From Mesotaenium endlicherianum (taxonomy: Eukaryota; Streptophyta; Zygnematophyceae; Zygnematales; Mesotaeniaceae): a stretch of DNA of 45,255 nucleotides. The stretch covers positions 1,094,733-1,139,987 of the forward strand of contig WELA01010100.1 in NCBI GenBank assembly GCA_009602735.1. The letters are read 5' to 3'. Positions 11,187 through 22,442 of the stretch are shown in pieces; position 1 is the first letter of the stretch, and every line of letters begins with the position of its first letter. Made by a program: the position numbers and the translations under genes. A model generated the notes under the pieces. The model did no database searches. It was not told the DNA's origin and saw nothing but the letters and a program-made list of their open reading frames with translations.

Positions 11187-11811
11187 CATTAGACACTCTT
11201 CTCTTCTCGCAGTTTCTGGACAGAAAACTAAAACTGCTACTGGTAATAGGTCTCTGCATAATAAATTCTGAAAATTTACCTGGCTGTAGTCCATGAGTAG
11301 CCGGTCATTTAGAGTCCAAGTTTGCTCAATTTGGAGCACTGGTGAGAGAGATATGATGCTCTAAGTAGAAGGGGGTCAGGCTGCTGGCATTGTTAGGACA
11401 GAATATGCCTTCTGACATTGTGCCTTCCCCTGAACTTGGAATGCTCTGAAACTCAAGACTCTGGTAGAACATCTTACAGCGCCCAGTTTGAGACTTAGTT
11501 TGCAGAATTTGGAGAAGTATAGAAGGACTTATGATTTTCAGAAGTTTCTGCACAGATTTGGAGGAGTGCCTACTCTCTCAGCTCTCAACGACACTCCAGA
11601 AATGAGAATGCTCTCAAATTTGGTGACCCGGTAGAGTTCTCCGACGCGGTCCGTCTGGCACTCGAATTTTCAGATTTGGAGCAGTTCTGTGGCCGCTATG
11701 AATTTTTGAGTTCGTGGCAGATTCTGGGCCAACTTGTACAATTTTCTTTATCATTAAGGAGTAGGCTAGCCAATAAGGTCACACCACCTACGACCTTGCC
11801 TAGTCTACCTT

Positions 11812-11940
11812 ACATGTGTAGCACCTGACTTGGCGCCTTTGACTAGTCCTCTTCACATGTGTGGCATCTGACTTGAAACTGTTGACTAGTTTGCTCCACA
11901 TGTGTAAGACCTGACTTGACGCGCCGAGACGTCGCTTTTT
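11812..11940 (+). repeat. three 43-bp repeats before the 3' LTR
   Basis: Units starting at 11812, 11855 and 11898 each open with ACATGTGT and contain a CTGACTTG segment; the first two also have TTGACTAGT. They lie in the 770-bp non-coding region between pol and the polypurine tract and are repeated in copy 2. Confidence 0.8.
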
Positions 11941-11944
11941 CTAT

Positions 11945-11955
11945 CGGGGGGGTGA
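11945..11955 (+). other. polypurine tract
   Basis: CGGGGGGGTGA ends directly at the first base of the 3' LTR, the position of the plus-strand primer for reverse transcription. Confidence 0.85.
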
Positions 11956-12458
11956 TGTAGTGATTTGAGTTATTATATATTAGTTTGCATATATTTTAAT
12001 GTTTTCAAATATATTTGGAGTAGTATTGTGTGGAGTCAAGTGTGAATAGGTACTCTAGTAACTTGGTTCATGTCCTTTGAACCTTCCAAGGCATTTTCGA
12101 AGTTAGAGGAAAGACCTAGAAGAACTCCATGTGGCAAAAGTCAGATGTGCCATTTTTAGGTCAAAAGGACATGTGTACATTATTCTAGAAAGAGGTGGCA
12201 AGTTTTGGGATGTGTTGGGTGCCAACACATCAACATACACCTTCCTAGAAATTACTTATGTAGCAAGTATATAAACAAGAGCTAGAACATAGAAAGACAT
12301 TGGAGAATCACTCTTGTACTTGCCAAAATCCAGAAATATATCAACTTTCAAGAAGCCATCTCTCTTTCAAGAAGCTACCACTTGTGTTCAAAGATCCTTG
12401 TCTTGAATAGATAAAGTATTCTGTTTTACTAAGTACTTGATCTATCCGTTTCACTACA
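11956..12458 (+). repeat. 3' LTR, family A copy 1
   Basis: 503 bp. Compared with its own 5' LTR it has CAGATG for CAAATG, CATTGG for CATTCC and three further substitutions. The first two changes are shared with the solo LTR at 34979-35481. Confidence 0.96.
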
Positions 12459-12463
12459 TCAAG

Positions 12464-13659
12464 GAACTCTAGGACTTTTGGAGGCGCCAGTTACTTTCAA
12501 GACTAATCAAAACCAATTTGAGTACTTGAGAAAATCCAACCATATTTGTCCTTCCACTCATAGAATTGTACACCCAAGAATCAAACCAAGTTGGAGGAAT
12601 GCCACCTAGCAACCCTGGGCTCTAGGCGGAAAAATGTATATATTTTCACGGCTGGATATGCGTGTTGTTGTTGCTAGCTGCTTACTGAAGCTAGCGTAGA
12701 AGTAAGCAAGTAGGATATACTTTTTGAACTTTGAGATCTTGATATTGCTAGAAACACTTGTGTCTTGAGCACAAGTTTGAATATTTCATAAGCTTCAGCC
12801 ATTACAAACAGCTTGGAGCTACAGCATGAACTGACAAATTTTGTTGACTACTTGAAGAGCAATTGTGAAAAATGAGATAGACTATTTGAAAATATAGAAA
12901 GGGAAGAGTCTCTCTTAAATATGAAACAAAAGGATCTAGAACCACGTGATTTATACGTGGAGTTTGTAGAGTGTTGAATCAATTCTACTTGTCAATTGAC
13001 AATGTAGTGTCCAAGGACTTGAGATCAACTAAATTTAAGACCAAAATAAAAAAATTGTCACTTATTAAGTTCAAATAGTGTGACTAAATGGCACAATTTA
13101 GTCAACACTAGCTTTAGTGACTATAGGACCAGACAAAAATGGACACCACAACAGCCAATCTTTGAATGCTCATGATGAACTAAGCACTTATGTGGTACAT
13201 AAGAGCCATATATGTAATGAATTCACTTTAAGTAAGCAATCTGGCAATGTACTTCTTCGAATTTTTTGGGGATTTTTAAGTGTACTTCTTTGTACTACAA
13301 GGGCAACACACGTGTGAGGTCCCACAAGAACAATTCTTGCCGGCACAATATCCGAAAAAATCAAAACTTATTTCCAACATACATCCTGATGTAAGGAGGA
13401 TGCTAGCTACAACACCAAAATTGACACCAAGTTTTTTCATTGGTCTCATGGGCCATAACAAAACTAAGAAGTAAATCATGCACATTCGTTGTTTGGTGCA
13501 TAACTTTTGCAATTTTTCATGGAAGTCATTCAAACAAGTTTAAGCATACTTGAAATACTACTACTCCTCAGGCATGCATAGAGACAGGCTGACATAAGAG
13601 GCAGACATGTAGGTAGGTAAACAGCAGCAGGCAAGCAGACGAGCAACAAGGTACATGCC
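12464..13659. other. spacer between the two family A elements
   Basis: No gene is recognised in these 1.2 kb; reading frames are short and without motifs. The last 100 bp (about 13560-13659) become rich in GGCAGAC, CAGCAGGCAAGC and similar GCAGG-type motifs. That sequence resumes at 20345 after copy 2, so copy 2 inserted into this minisatellite-like block. Confidence 0.65.
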
Positions 13660-14162
13660 TGTAGTGATTTGAGTTATTATATATTAGTATGCATATATTT
13701 TAATGTTTTCAAATATATTTGGAGTGGTATTGTGTGGAGTCAAGTGTGAATAGGTACTCTAGTAACTTGGTTCATGTCCTTTGAACCTTCCAAGGCATTT
13801 TCGAAGTTAGAGGAAAGACCTAGAAGAACTCCATGTGGCAAAAGTCAAATGTGCCATTTTTAGGTCAAAAGGACATGTGTACATTATTCTAGAAAGAGGT
13901 GGCAAGTTTTGGGATGTGTTGGGTGCCAACACATCAACATACACCTTCCTAGAAATTACTTATGTAGCAAGTATATAAACAAGAGCTAGAACATAGAAAG
14001 ACATTCCAGAATCACTCTTGTACTTGCCAAAATCCAGAAATATATTAACTTTCAAGAAGCCATCTCTCTTTCAAGAAGCTACCACTTGTGTTCAAAGATC
14101 CTTGTCTTGAATAGATAAAGTATTCTGTTTTACTAAGTACTTTATCTATCTGTTTCACTACA
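13660..14162 (+). repeat. 5' LTR, family A copy 2
   Basis: 503 bp with TG...CA ends, differing from the 5' LTR of copy 1 at only two positions near its start (TATGC for TTTGC, AGTGG for AGTAG). It has the same TATA box, at 13972-13979. Confidence 0.96.
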
Positions 14163-14163
14163 G

Positions 14164-14179
14164 TGGTATCGGAGCTAGG
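14164..14179 (+). other. primer-binding site, initiator tRNA-Met type
   Basis: TGGTATCGGAGCTAGG one base after the LTR, identical to copy 1. Confidence 0.85.
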
Positions 14180-14199
14180 CACTTTGGTAGCACAAGAAG

Positions 14200-15480
14200 A
14201 TGGCCGATCCTCAAGACCAACAGCAAGCTTTCGAAGGAAGCCCTTCCTCTCCAAGACACCCTCCTCCAGCGCCGATGGGAGAGCCCACTCAAGAAAATCT
14301 GCAACAACAAGAAGCACCACAAGGAGGAGCACACCCTCCTCCAGCGTCGATGGGAGAGCCTACTCAAGGAAATCTGCAACAACAAGAAGCACCACAAGGA
14401 GGAGCACCGTCAAATCCCGTGGCAGCCGCTATAGCAAAGTTGACCCCACCACAAGGAGTTCCCGCAAATGAGTGGGCAGCCTTCCTAATGACCGTCCACA
14501 ACCAAGTGGGCTTGGCCACCTATGAAGCAACCGTGCAAGCGTCAAGAGAAGCTATGGCTGCCATGGTTGCCCCTATTGCGAGCAATGCTCAAAATCCAGC
14601 CCCGGCTCAAGCGCCTCCACAAGAGCCAACGAGAGCAAGGAAACTCATCAAGCCCGGCAAACCCGACACTTTCAACCCCGGGAAAGGTGCCAACCTGAAT
14701 TTATGGCTCTACCAAGTGGAGACGTACCTCGCGTTCCTTGAAGTACCCGAGGAGGACTACGTTCCCTTTGCCGTTACCTTACTTAGAGGAGCAGCAACAT
14801 CATGGTGGCGTAACTATCAAGCGGCTATATATCAAGCTATGGCGCACCCCATGCTCGGCCAAGAGCCCCCACCATCATATGCAAGATGGGCAGATTTTCG
14901 TGAGGCCCTCAAGAAGCAATTCATGCCCATCAATGCGGAGAAGATTGCCCGAGGAAAGCTCCACCATCTCAAGCAAACGACGTCCGTTCAAGAGTATACA
15001 TCCAGATTTCACGCCCTCACTCTTGAGATCCCCAACATGTCTCTCGAGGAGAAGATTGACCGTTACATCTTTGGCCTCAAACCCAAGGTGGCAAAGGAAG
15101 TGGAGTTACGCGACTTGACGGACTTCTCAAAGATCATTGAAGTGGCCCAAAAGGTGGATACCTTGGATTTCAAGCACTCCGTGCCTTCATCTTCACGGGT
15201 ACCGACGACGCGGGTGTACGCAGCCCCTTCCACATCCGAATCTGGACCCACACCCATGGAAATCGGAGTTATTAAAAGGGACCCCGCGGCTGCCCGGAAG
15301 AGTGGAAGACCCTCCAATGACACTTATGATGCAAGAAACCAGCAAGGAGTGAAAGCAAGACTCTCCCCGGCTGAAAAAGAAGCTCTCATGACGGCTGGAC
15401 TATGCTTCTATTGCAAGGAAAAGGGCCATCGTGCACTTTCATGCCCCAAAAAGTTGTCAAAAAACGGACAGCGCCGGTAG
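14200..15480 (+). CDS. gag: Gag polyprotein, family A copy 2
   Basis: 426 residues, identical to the Gag of copy 1: Pro/Gln-rich N-terminus with the 25-residue duplication (14257-14406), capsid domain, and CCHC knuckle at residues 402-415. Reading frames in the other five frames across this region are also identical between copies, so synonymous differences are absent or very rare. The stop TAG lies in the frameshift hairpin. Complete identity with an independent insertion is notable given that the integrase regions of the two copies differ by about 2.4 percent. Confidence 0.95.
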   Translation: MADPQDQQQAFEGSPSSPRHPPPAPMGEPTQENLQQQEAPQGGAHPPPASMGEPTQGNLQQQEAPQGGAPSNPVAAAIAKLTPPQGVPANEWAAFLMTVHNQVGLATYEATVQASREAMAAMVAPIASNAQNPAPAQAPPQEPTRARKLIKPGKPDTFNPGKGANLNLWLYQVETYLAFLEVPEEDYVPFAVTLLRGAATSWWRNYQAAIYQAMAHPMLGQEPPPSYARWADFREALKKQFMPINAEKIARGKLHHLKQTTSVQEYTSRFHALTLEIPNMSLEEKIDRYIFGLKPKVAKEVELRDLTDFSKIIEVAQKVDTLDFKHSVPSSSRVPTTRVYAAPSTSESGPTPMEIGVIKRDPAAARKSGRPSNDTYDARNQQGVKARLSPAEKEALMTAGLCFYCKEKGHRALSCPKKLSKNGQRR

Positions 15481-18400
15481 GCCAGGAGCCTACCACCCCA
15501 AGACCCACTTCACGAGAAGGCAACACGCCAAGTGAGGTGGAGACCCCCGTTGAAGACGACGTTCCAGCCCCAATGAGTTTGAGAGGTTACCTTGGAGGAG
15601 AGAAGGTCCACATCTTGGTGGATAGCGGAGCTCAAGGCAACTTCATTGCTGCAGATTTTGCCACCAAGCACGGTATTACTATGCGAACTCTTGACCACGA
15701 CGAGGAGATTATGATGCCCGATGGATTCTCCTATACTACCCCTTCCAAGAAGACGTACCCCTTGGCACTCTCTATCAAGTCCTTCAAGGATAGAGTAGTG
15801 TTCTCCCCCATGCAATTGGGCAAGTACGACGTCATCCTAGGGACGCCTTGGTTGACCAAGCACAACCCCCAAGTTGATTGGAGGACCGGTACTATCAAGA
15901 TCAAGAATGACATCACTTCAAGAATCTGTATTTTGCGCGCAATCCAGAATATCCAGACCCAAGACATCCAGAAGCCGGCACACGAGATACTATTGTCCGC
16001 CCTCCAACTCAAGAGACTTGTGAGGAAGGGACACGAGCTTCTTTTGGCCTTGATCACGCCAAAAGACATCAAGAAAGACATCGAGAGTCAAGAAGGCAGC
16101 CCCGTTCCCAAGGAGATACAAGAAGTCTTTGAGGACTACAAAGAAGTGTTCTCCCCGGAATTGCCCAAGGGCCTACCCCCCAAAAGATTCGTAGACCACA
16201 AGATAGAGTTGGAGCCCGGAAGCAAGCCCATCTCTCGGCCTACGTTCAAAATGTCATACACGGAGCTAGACGAAGTCAAGAAGCAAATCAAGGAGCTACT
16301 GGAGCATGGCTTCATTCGACCTAGCAAGTCGCCATTTGGAGCCCCGGTGCTATTTGTCAAGAAGAAAGATGGTACCTTGAGGATGTGTGTGGACTATCGC
16401 GCCCTCAACAAGATCACCATCAAGAATCGATACCCGCTGCCGCGCATGGATGAGCTCATGGACCGGCTGGTTGGAGCCAAGTACTTCACGAAGATTGACT
16501 TACGGAGCGGCTACCACCAGATTCGCATCGCAGAACCGGACATAGAGAAGACGGCATTCAGGACAAGATATGGACATTTTGAGTTCATGGTCCTGCCATT
16601 TGGACTCACCAACGCGCCAGCAACTTTCATGACTATGATGAACACCATATTTCAGCCCATGTTGGACAGATTTGTGGTGGTATTCATCGATGACATCCTT
16701 ATCTACAGCAAGACCCTTGAAGAGCATGCGAGACACTTGAAAGAAGTCCTTGAAGTATTGAAGCAAAACAAGCTGTTTGCGAAGGAGTCAAAATGCGAGT
16801 TTGCCAAACAAGAAGTGGAGTTCCTAGGTCTCCACGTGACTGCTGATGGCATCAAGATAGACCCCAAGAAGACCACGGTGGTGGAGGAATGGCCAACCCC
16901 CACGACCAAGAAAGAACTCCAGTCATTCTTGGGATTTGCCAATTGGTACAGAAAATTCATCCAAGGCTTCTCGCACATAGCAGCCCCCCTGACAGATCTA
17001 CTCAAGAAGGACAGGCTATATACATGGACCGAGAAAGAGGAAGAGGCATTTCAAGAGTTAAAGCGAAGATTGACCACATCCCCGGTGCTCACACTCCCAA
17101 GTCCAAACCCAGATTGGCCCTTCCACGTCATCACCGATGCATCTTCCTATGCAATAGGAGCAATCCTGCTTCAAGACCAAGGCAAGGGACTGCAGCCCAT
17201 CGCCTACGAGTCAAGGAAGCTAAATCCAGCCGAGCAAAATTATACAACCACGGAGCGAGAGGCATTGGCGATTGTACATGCCTTGAAGGTTTGGCGCTGC
17301 TACGTTGAAGGACGCAAAGTACTGGTCACCACGGACCACGAGGCGTTAAAGCACCTCCAGACGCAGCCGTATCTCTCAAGGAGACAAGCAAGATGGAGCG
17401 GATACTTGCAACAATACAACATCACGATTCAGTACCAGCCCGGCAAGACAAACCCGGCTGACCCCCTCTCAAGACTGCAATTAAATGCAGTGATGGTATC
17501 CCTGAAGACAGATCTGGAAGCTCGATTTTCAGCCGCCTATGAAAGAGACCCTTACTACAAGAACGGAGAAGCAGCCTTGGACCCATGCAAGAAGCAAGAA
17601 GGCAATTATTGGGTGAGGCAAGATACGGGCCAGAGATGTGTTCCTAATGACTTAGACCTCCGGCTCTTGCTTCTACGAGAAGCACACGACAACCCTCTTG
17701 GAGGACACTTTGGAATCCTAAGGACCACGGGCGTTCTAGCTAGGACTTATTGTTGGCCAGGCATGTCTAAGCAAGTCAAGGAGTACTGCAGGAGCTGTGA
17801 CACATGCCAAAGAATCAAGCCATCATCGCAAAAGGCGGGAGGACTCCTCCAACCACTACCAATCCCCGAAAGACAATGGACGGACATCTCAATGGACCTT
17901 ATCGTGGACTTGCCCGTGACACCTCGAGGCCATAATGCAATACTCACGGTGGTGGACAGACTTACCAAGATGGCTCATTTTATTCCCACGACGACTAAGG
18001 CTACAGCACCACAACTTGCAAGACTCATCTTTGACAACATCTTCCGACTCCATGGACTACCATCAAGAATTGTGTCAGATAGAGATCCAAGATTCACAAG
18101 CCATTTCTGGAAAAATCTCTTCAAGAACTTGGGTACATCGCTGGATATGTCTACTGCCTACCACCCACAATCAGATGGGCAAACCGAGCGTATGAATCGT
18201 ACCCTAAAGACCTCTCTAAAGGCCTACGTGTCTACCCTCGAGCAAGACTGGGACATGTACTTGACCCCCCTCGAGTTTGCCTACAACAACACTACGCAGG
18301 CCTCTACCCAAGAGTCCCCATTCTTCCTCAACTATGGCTTCCATCCGACCACGCCACTGAGCTTCACGGCTGGCCATGATGAAGTACCTGCAGCCACAGA

Positions 18401-19067
18401 TTTTATGGAGACATTAGAAGCAGCCCTTACAGCAGCGAAGAAAGCTCTACAACACGCGCAAGATGCTCAAGCAAGAGTGGCGAACAGATCCAGAAGAGAA
18501 ATTACGTACAGAGTGGGTGACAACGTGTTACTATCATCCAAGAACATTTCCCTGAACAACAGGCCTGCCGGCAGCAAGTTCTCTCCCAAGTATTTGGGAC
18601 CCTTCAAGATTATCCAGCAAGTCAACCCCGTTGCTTTCAAGCTAGAACTTCCCCAGACTATGCACATCGACCCCGTATTCCACGCTTCCCTCTTCAAGCC
18701 ATATGTGCAACCCGACAACAAGTTCCCAGGACGTGTGACAACCCCACCAGCCCCAACAATAGTGGATGATCATTTGGAGTACGAAGTGGAAGACATAGTG
18801 GCTATGAGAAATTTCAGGAGACAGCAGCAATACTTGATCAAGTGGAAAGGATATCCAGATTCGGAGAATAGTTGGGTGGCGGCGCACTACCTTGACAAAG
18901 TTCAGAGAAAGTTGAAGCGCTTCCATGCCGCCAACCCCCATCTTGGACCAGCCCCAAGTCTCTCTACTAGAAGCCCGAAGACTTCAGGGAGGCAGCCTGC
19001 CACCATCAAGAAGCAGCAGAAGACCCCTTGGAGGCAGCCTGCAAGAACAAGAAAGAGGAAAAATTGA
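15402..19067 (+). CDS. pol: Pol polyprotein (protease-RT-RNase H-integrase-chromodomain), family A copy 2
   Basis: 1,221-codon open frame with the same domains and catalytic motifs as copy 1 (DSGA protease, FIDD RT, DDE integrase, chromodomain). The protein is identical to copy 1 through protease, RT and RNase H. It then differs at about fifteen residues, all in the region from the integrase zinc finger to just before the chromodomain (for example Y to C in EAALDPC, EIVR to GILR, GLDE to GHDE). It is identical again in the chromodomain. The copy 2 residues [17 protein letters not shown] look more like typical integrase zinc fingers than those of copy 1. Translation should enter by -1 frameshift at 15465. 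Confidence 0.95.
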   Translation: MLLLQGKGPSCTFMPQKVVKKRTAPVGQEPTTPRPTSREGNTPSEVETPVEDDVPAPMSLRGYLGGEKVHILVDSGAQGNFIAADFATKHGITMRTLDHDEEIMMPDGFSYTTPSKKTYPLALSIKSFKDRVVFSPMQLGKYDVILGTPWLTKHNPQVDWRTGTIKIKNDITSRICILRAIQNIQTQDIQKPAHEILLSALQLKRLVRKGHELLLALITPKDIKKDIESQEGSPVPKEIQEVFEDYKEVFSPELPKGLPPKRFVDHKIELEPGSKPISRPTFKMSYTELDEVKKQIKELLEHGFIRPSKSPFGAPVLFVKKKDGTLRMCVDYRALNKITIKNRYPLPRMDELMDRLVGAKYFTKIDLRSGYHQIRIAEPDIEKTAFRTRYGHFEFMVLPFGLTNAPATFMTMMNTIFQPMLDRFVVVFIDDILIYSKTLEEHARHLKEVLEVLKQNKLFAKESKCEFAKQEVEFLGLHVTADGIKIDPKKTTVVEEWPTPTTKKELQSFLGFANWYRKFIQGFSHIAAPLTDLLKKDRLYTWTEKEEEAFQELKRRLTTSPVLTLPSPNPDWPFHVITDASSYAIGAILLQDQGKGLQPIAYESRKLNPAEQNYTTTEREALAIVHALKVWRCYVEGRKVLVTTDHEALKHLQTQPYLSRRQARWSGYLQQYNITIQYQPGKTNPADPLSRLQLNAVMVSLKTDLEARFSAAYERDPYYKNGEAALDPCKKQEGNYWVRQDTGQRCVPNDLDLRLLLLREAHDNPLGGHFGILRTTGVLARTYCWPGMSKQVKEYCRSCDTCQRIKPSSQKAGGLLQPLPIPERQWTDISMDLIVDLPVTPRGHNAILTVVDRLTKMAHFIPTTTKATAPQLARLIFDNIFRLHGLPSRIVSDRDPRFTSHFWKNLFKNLGTSLDMSTAYHPQSDGQTERMNRTLKTSLKAYVSTLEQDWDMYLTPLEFAYNNTTQASTQESPFFLNYGFHPTTPLSFTAGHDEVPAATDFMETLEAALTAAKKALQHAQDAQARVANRSRREITYRVGDNVLLSSKNISLNNRPAGSKFSPKYLGPFKIIQQVNPVAFKLELPQTMHIDPVFHASLFKPYVQPDNKFPGRVTTPPAPTIVDDHLEYEVEDIVAMRNFRRQQQYLIKWKGYPDSENSWVAAHYLDKVQRKLKRFHAANPHLGPAPSLSTRSPKTSGRQPATIKKQQKTPWRQPARTRKRKN
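15459..15494 (+). promoter_or_regulatory. -1 ribosomal frameshift signal (A AAA AAC plus hairpin)
   Basis: Same as copy 1: in-phase heptamer 15459-15465, 10-nt spacer, stem 15476-15482 with 15488-15494, loop CAGGA, and the gag stop in the stem. Confidence 0.85.
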
Positions 19068-19692
19068 CATTAGACACTCTTCTCTTCTCGCAGTTTCTGG
19101 ACAGAAAACTAAAACTGCTACTGGTAATAGGTCTCTGCATAATAAATTCTGAAAATTTACCTGGCTGTAGTCCATGAGTAGCCGGTCATTTAGAGTCCAA
19201 GTTTGCTCAATTTGGAGCACTGGTGAGAGAGATATGATGCTCTAAGTAGAAGGGGGTCAGGCTGCTGGCATTGTTAGGACAGAATATGCCTTCTGACATT
19301 GTGCCTTCCCCTGAACTTGGAATGCTCTGAAACTCAAGACTCTGGTAGAACATCTTACAGCGCCCAGTTTGAGACTTAGTTTGCAGAATTTGGAGAAGTA
19401 TAGAAGGACTTATGATTTTCAGAAGTTTCTGCACAGATTTGGAGGAGTGCCTACTCTCTCAGCTCTCAACGACACTCCAGAAATGAGAATGCTCTCAAAT
19501 TTGGTGACCCGGTAGAGTTCTCCGACGCGGTCCGTCTGGCACTCGAATTTTCAGATTTGGAGCAGTTCTGTGGCCGCTATGAATTTTTGAGTTCGTGGCA
19601 GATTCTGGGCCAACTTGTACAATTTTCTTTATCATTAAGGAGTAGGCTAGCCAATAAGGTCACACCACCTACGACCTTGCCTAGTCTACCTT

Positions 19693-19821
19693 ACATGTGT
19701 AGCACCTGACTTGGCGCCTTTGACTAGTCCTCTTCACATGTGTGGCATCTGACTTGAAACTGTTGACTAGTTTGCTCCACATGTGTAAGACCTGACTTGA
19801 CGCGCCGAGACGTCGCTTTTT
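19693..19821 (+). repeat. three 43-bp repeats before the 3' LTR
   Basis: Units begin at 19693, 19736 and 19779, each with ACATGTGT, the same as in copy 1. Confidence 0.8.
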
Positions 19822-19825
19822 CTAT

Positions 19826-19836
19826 CGGGGGGGTGA
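19826..19836 (+). other. polypurine tract
   Basis: CGGGGGGGTGA directly before the 3' LTR, as in copy 1. Confidence 0.85.
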
Positions 19837-20339
19837 TGTAGTGATTTGAGTTATTATATATTAGTTTGCATATATTTTAATGTTTTCAAATATATTTGGA
19901 GTAGTATTGTGTGGAGTCAAGTGTGAATAGGTACTCTAGTAACTTGGTTCATGTCCTTTGAACCTTCCAAGGCATTTTCGAAGTTAGAGGAAAGACCTAG
20001 AAGAACTCCATGTGGCAAAAGTCAAATGTGCCATTTTTAGGTCAAAAGGACATGTGTACATTATTCTAGAAAGAGGTGGCAAGTTTTGGGATGTGTTGGG
20101 TGCCAACACATCAACATACACCTTCCTAGAAATTACTTATGTAGCAAGTATATAAACAAGAGCTAGAACATAGAAAGACTTTCGAGAATCACTCTTGTAC
20201 TTGCCAAAATCCAGAAATATATTAACTTTCAAGAAGCCATCTCTCTTTCAAGAAGCTACCACTTGTGTTCAAAGATCCTTGTCTTGAATAGATAAAGTAT
20301 TCTGTTTTACTAAGTACTTTATCTATCTGTTTCACTACA
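19837..20339 (+). repeat. 3' LTR, family A copy 2
   Basis: 503 bp, followed directly by the target-site duplication ATGCC. It has its own variant CTTTCG where other copies have CATTCC or CATTGG. Confidence 0.96.
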
Positions 20340-20344
20340 ATGCC

Positions 20345-20696
20345 AGTAGGAAAGAAGAGAGCAGGTAGAGTGTAGCAAGCAGACAGCCGAGGAGCAGGAG
20401 GTAGGCAGGGAAAATGGAGGAGGCAGAGTAGGAGCAAGAAGGAGATAGTTAACAAGGAGTACAAAGTAGGCAGGGAGAAGAGAGCGACTAAAGCGCTGCA
20501 TGCAGGCAGGCAAGCTAGGTTAAGGAGGCAGGTGGGGAAGAAAGAAGTGGCCAGAGTGCAGCAGGCAGGTAGCCAGGCAAAGAGCAGCAATTGAGAACGG
20601 AAGAAAAGAGTAGGATGAGGGGTAGAGTAGGCAGGCCAGCACGCAAGCAAGGCACAAAAAGCAAGCAGACAGAGCAACGGGCAGCAAAGAGGCAGG
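20345..20696. repeat. GCAGG/CAGGCAAGC minisatellite-like block
   Basis: Irregular repetition of GGCAGG, GCAGGTAG, CAGGCAAGC and AGCAAGCAGAC over about 350 bp. It is the continuation of the block interrupted by copy 2 (13560-13659). On the other strand it gives a long Leu/Cys/Pro-rich frame that is only compositional. Confidence 0.7.
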
Positions 20697-21412
20697 TGTA
20701 ATGAATCAGTATATTGAGTAGATATAGTATTCATTTAATATAATGATTAAATAAGTTCAGTCTGCTCAACCCTAGTTAATATTAAGTCTGACGGATGTTT
20801 AATACTTAGTTTAATGACTCAGTCGGAAGCAGCAGGCTGAAGTCAACTTAGGTAAGCTACCTGACACATTCTTTGACAGCCAGTTGACTGCCGTACTCGG
20901 TAGGAGCAAATTGCCTAGTTATGCATCTAAGTGTGGCATGCTAGATAAGTGGCCACATGACACCCTTGAGGTGGATGACGATTCGGGATGATGGGAGATG
21001 GCTGTGGATTTGGTTAGCCGAGGTCTTACCGACGAGGTCAACTCCCGGGTAGGCGGTGCCATCGCACTTGCTGTTGAACAGTAAACTCATTCCATGTACA
21101 TATGTTGGGTATTGCCTTCAAGTTTGGCATTTGGAAACGAGGCCAACTCTCTTGTATAGCTTACTGAGGGATATCTGAATCCAAGGCAAGAAGCCATTAA
21201 TACGTATTGTCTTCTAAACTTGCTTATGTACGAGTTTACTGATTGCATGATTGATGCTTGTTTACAGGCATTTGACTTGTGAGTATTGTTCACTGCTAGT
21301 GTGTTGTCTTGTGCTGTTAAATCAGTTAATGGAGAATACCATGAAGATTGCTTGCTGATATAAAGATCATTTATTAATTGTTAATCGCCTATTGGTAAGT
21401 CGGTTCATTTCA
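20697..21412 (+). repeat. family B LTR (5'), copy 1
   Basis: 716 bp, starting TGTAATGAATC and ending TTCATTTCA, homologous along its length to 36488-37209 and to the inverted LTR at 42202-42921. The following primer-binding site is reduced: ten or so bases of TGGTATCGGAG are missing, leaving GCTGGTTATCACAG. Confidence 0.88.
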
Positions 21413-22442
21413 GCTGGTTATCACAGTAGTCTTATATGGTAAGGACTAGATCTCAAGCTAGCAACTCTTGTGAAATGGAGGGTGAGGACACCAATAACAT
21501 TGTGGAAGGGAAAGACAAAAGTCGCGTCTTTGGACCCCGTACCTACTTAGAAACGCTGCATGATGCAGGAGCTAGAGAAGCTGCAGAGGAGGCAGCAGCT
21601 CTTGCTGCAGTAGCAGCTCAGCTTGCTGAGGATGAGCTTGTAGCCAAAGAGGTAGAAGAGGCAGTAAACAGGAGGGCCTCGGATGAAGGGACGCTGGAAG
21701 AGCAGATGGCAGAGAGGGCCAATCTCTGAAACCAACCTCCTGCTGTGCCTACTGTTGTACATCTCCTTCATATTCGCAGACAGCTGAGTGCAACAGGCAT
21801 AGCCGGAGCGGCAGCAATCGGGAATGCCGAAGTTGCTACTAATCGAGCTAATGTTGCCGCTGCTGCGTTTGCTGGGCTACCACCTCAGCATGTAAATTTG
21901 GGAGCTTTATTCTTGCAAATGCAATCGCAAATGGAAAGCATATATCACTCCCAACAGGAGGACAAAAGGATCATGATGGCATTGCTGCGTGACAGAGACC
22001 AACTGGATTATCAAACCACTGGTGGTGGTGGCAAAGGGCCTAGTAAGCCCAAGCCAAAACCTCCTCAGGACTATGACCCTGAGGGAATCAAAAAGTACTA
22101 CCTGATCAAGTTTCTCGCTGATGTTGAGCAGTGGCTGGAGAATTACCCAAAACTGCAGGACTCAAGAAATTCAGGCACATTGGTGCTCTACTGAAAGGCA
22201 ATGCAGCAGACTGGGGGCTGTATTGTAAAGGAGAGCGTAAGGCTCAAAAACTCGGTGATCCTACTTGGGTAGAGTTTGTCGAGAAGCTGCACGAGAAGTT
22301 TGATGTTATCAATCAGCAAGAGAAAGTTATCTACGCAATGATTTGCTTGACGCTGAAGCAGACCACTTCAATAGCTGAGTTTGCTCAAAATTCCCAAGAG
22401 AACATGATGAAGGAGCCGGAACAGCCAGAGCGGTATAGGATA

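Larger units (their letters stand above)
5779..12458 (+). mobile_element. complete Ty3/Gypsy chromovirus, family A copy 1
   Basis: Full-length 6,680-bp LTR retrotransposon with order LTR, primer-binding site, gag, pol (protease, RT, RNase H, integrase, chromodomain), polypurine tract, LTR. Both LTRs are 503 bp, begin TGTAGTGATT and end TTCACTACA. The 5-bp target-site duplication TCAAG is perfect (5774-5778 and 12459-12463). Gag and Pol frames are open. The two LTRs differ at about six positions by eye (roughly 1.2 percent), so the insertion is fairly young, but its 3' LTR belongs to a different sublineage from its 5' LTR. Integrase before the RNase H-proximal end is not seen; the order RT, RNase H, integrase is that of Gypsy, not Copia. 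Confidence 0.97.
13660..20339 (+). mobile_element. complete Ty3/Gypsy chromovirus, family A copy 2
   Basis: 6,680 bp, the same length and layout as copy 1, offset by 7,881 bp. The target-site duplication ATGCC is perfect (13655-13659 and 20340-20344) and differs from that of copy 1. The two are therefore separate insertions and not a tandem duplication. LTRs differ from each other at about four positions. All frames are open. Confidence 0.97.

Noticed and set aside
5779..20339. Tandem duplication of a single retroelement
   Set aside because: Each copy has its own perfect target-site duplication (TCAAG and ATGCC) and unrelated flanks, so they are separate insertions.
20222..20734. 170-codon hydrophobic Leu/Cys/Pro-rich reading frame on the minus strand
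   Set aside because: It is antisense to the end of the family A LTR and the GCAGG minisatellite; the composition is that of the repeat and no domain is visible.
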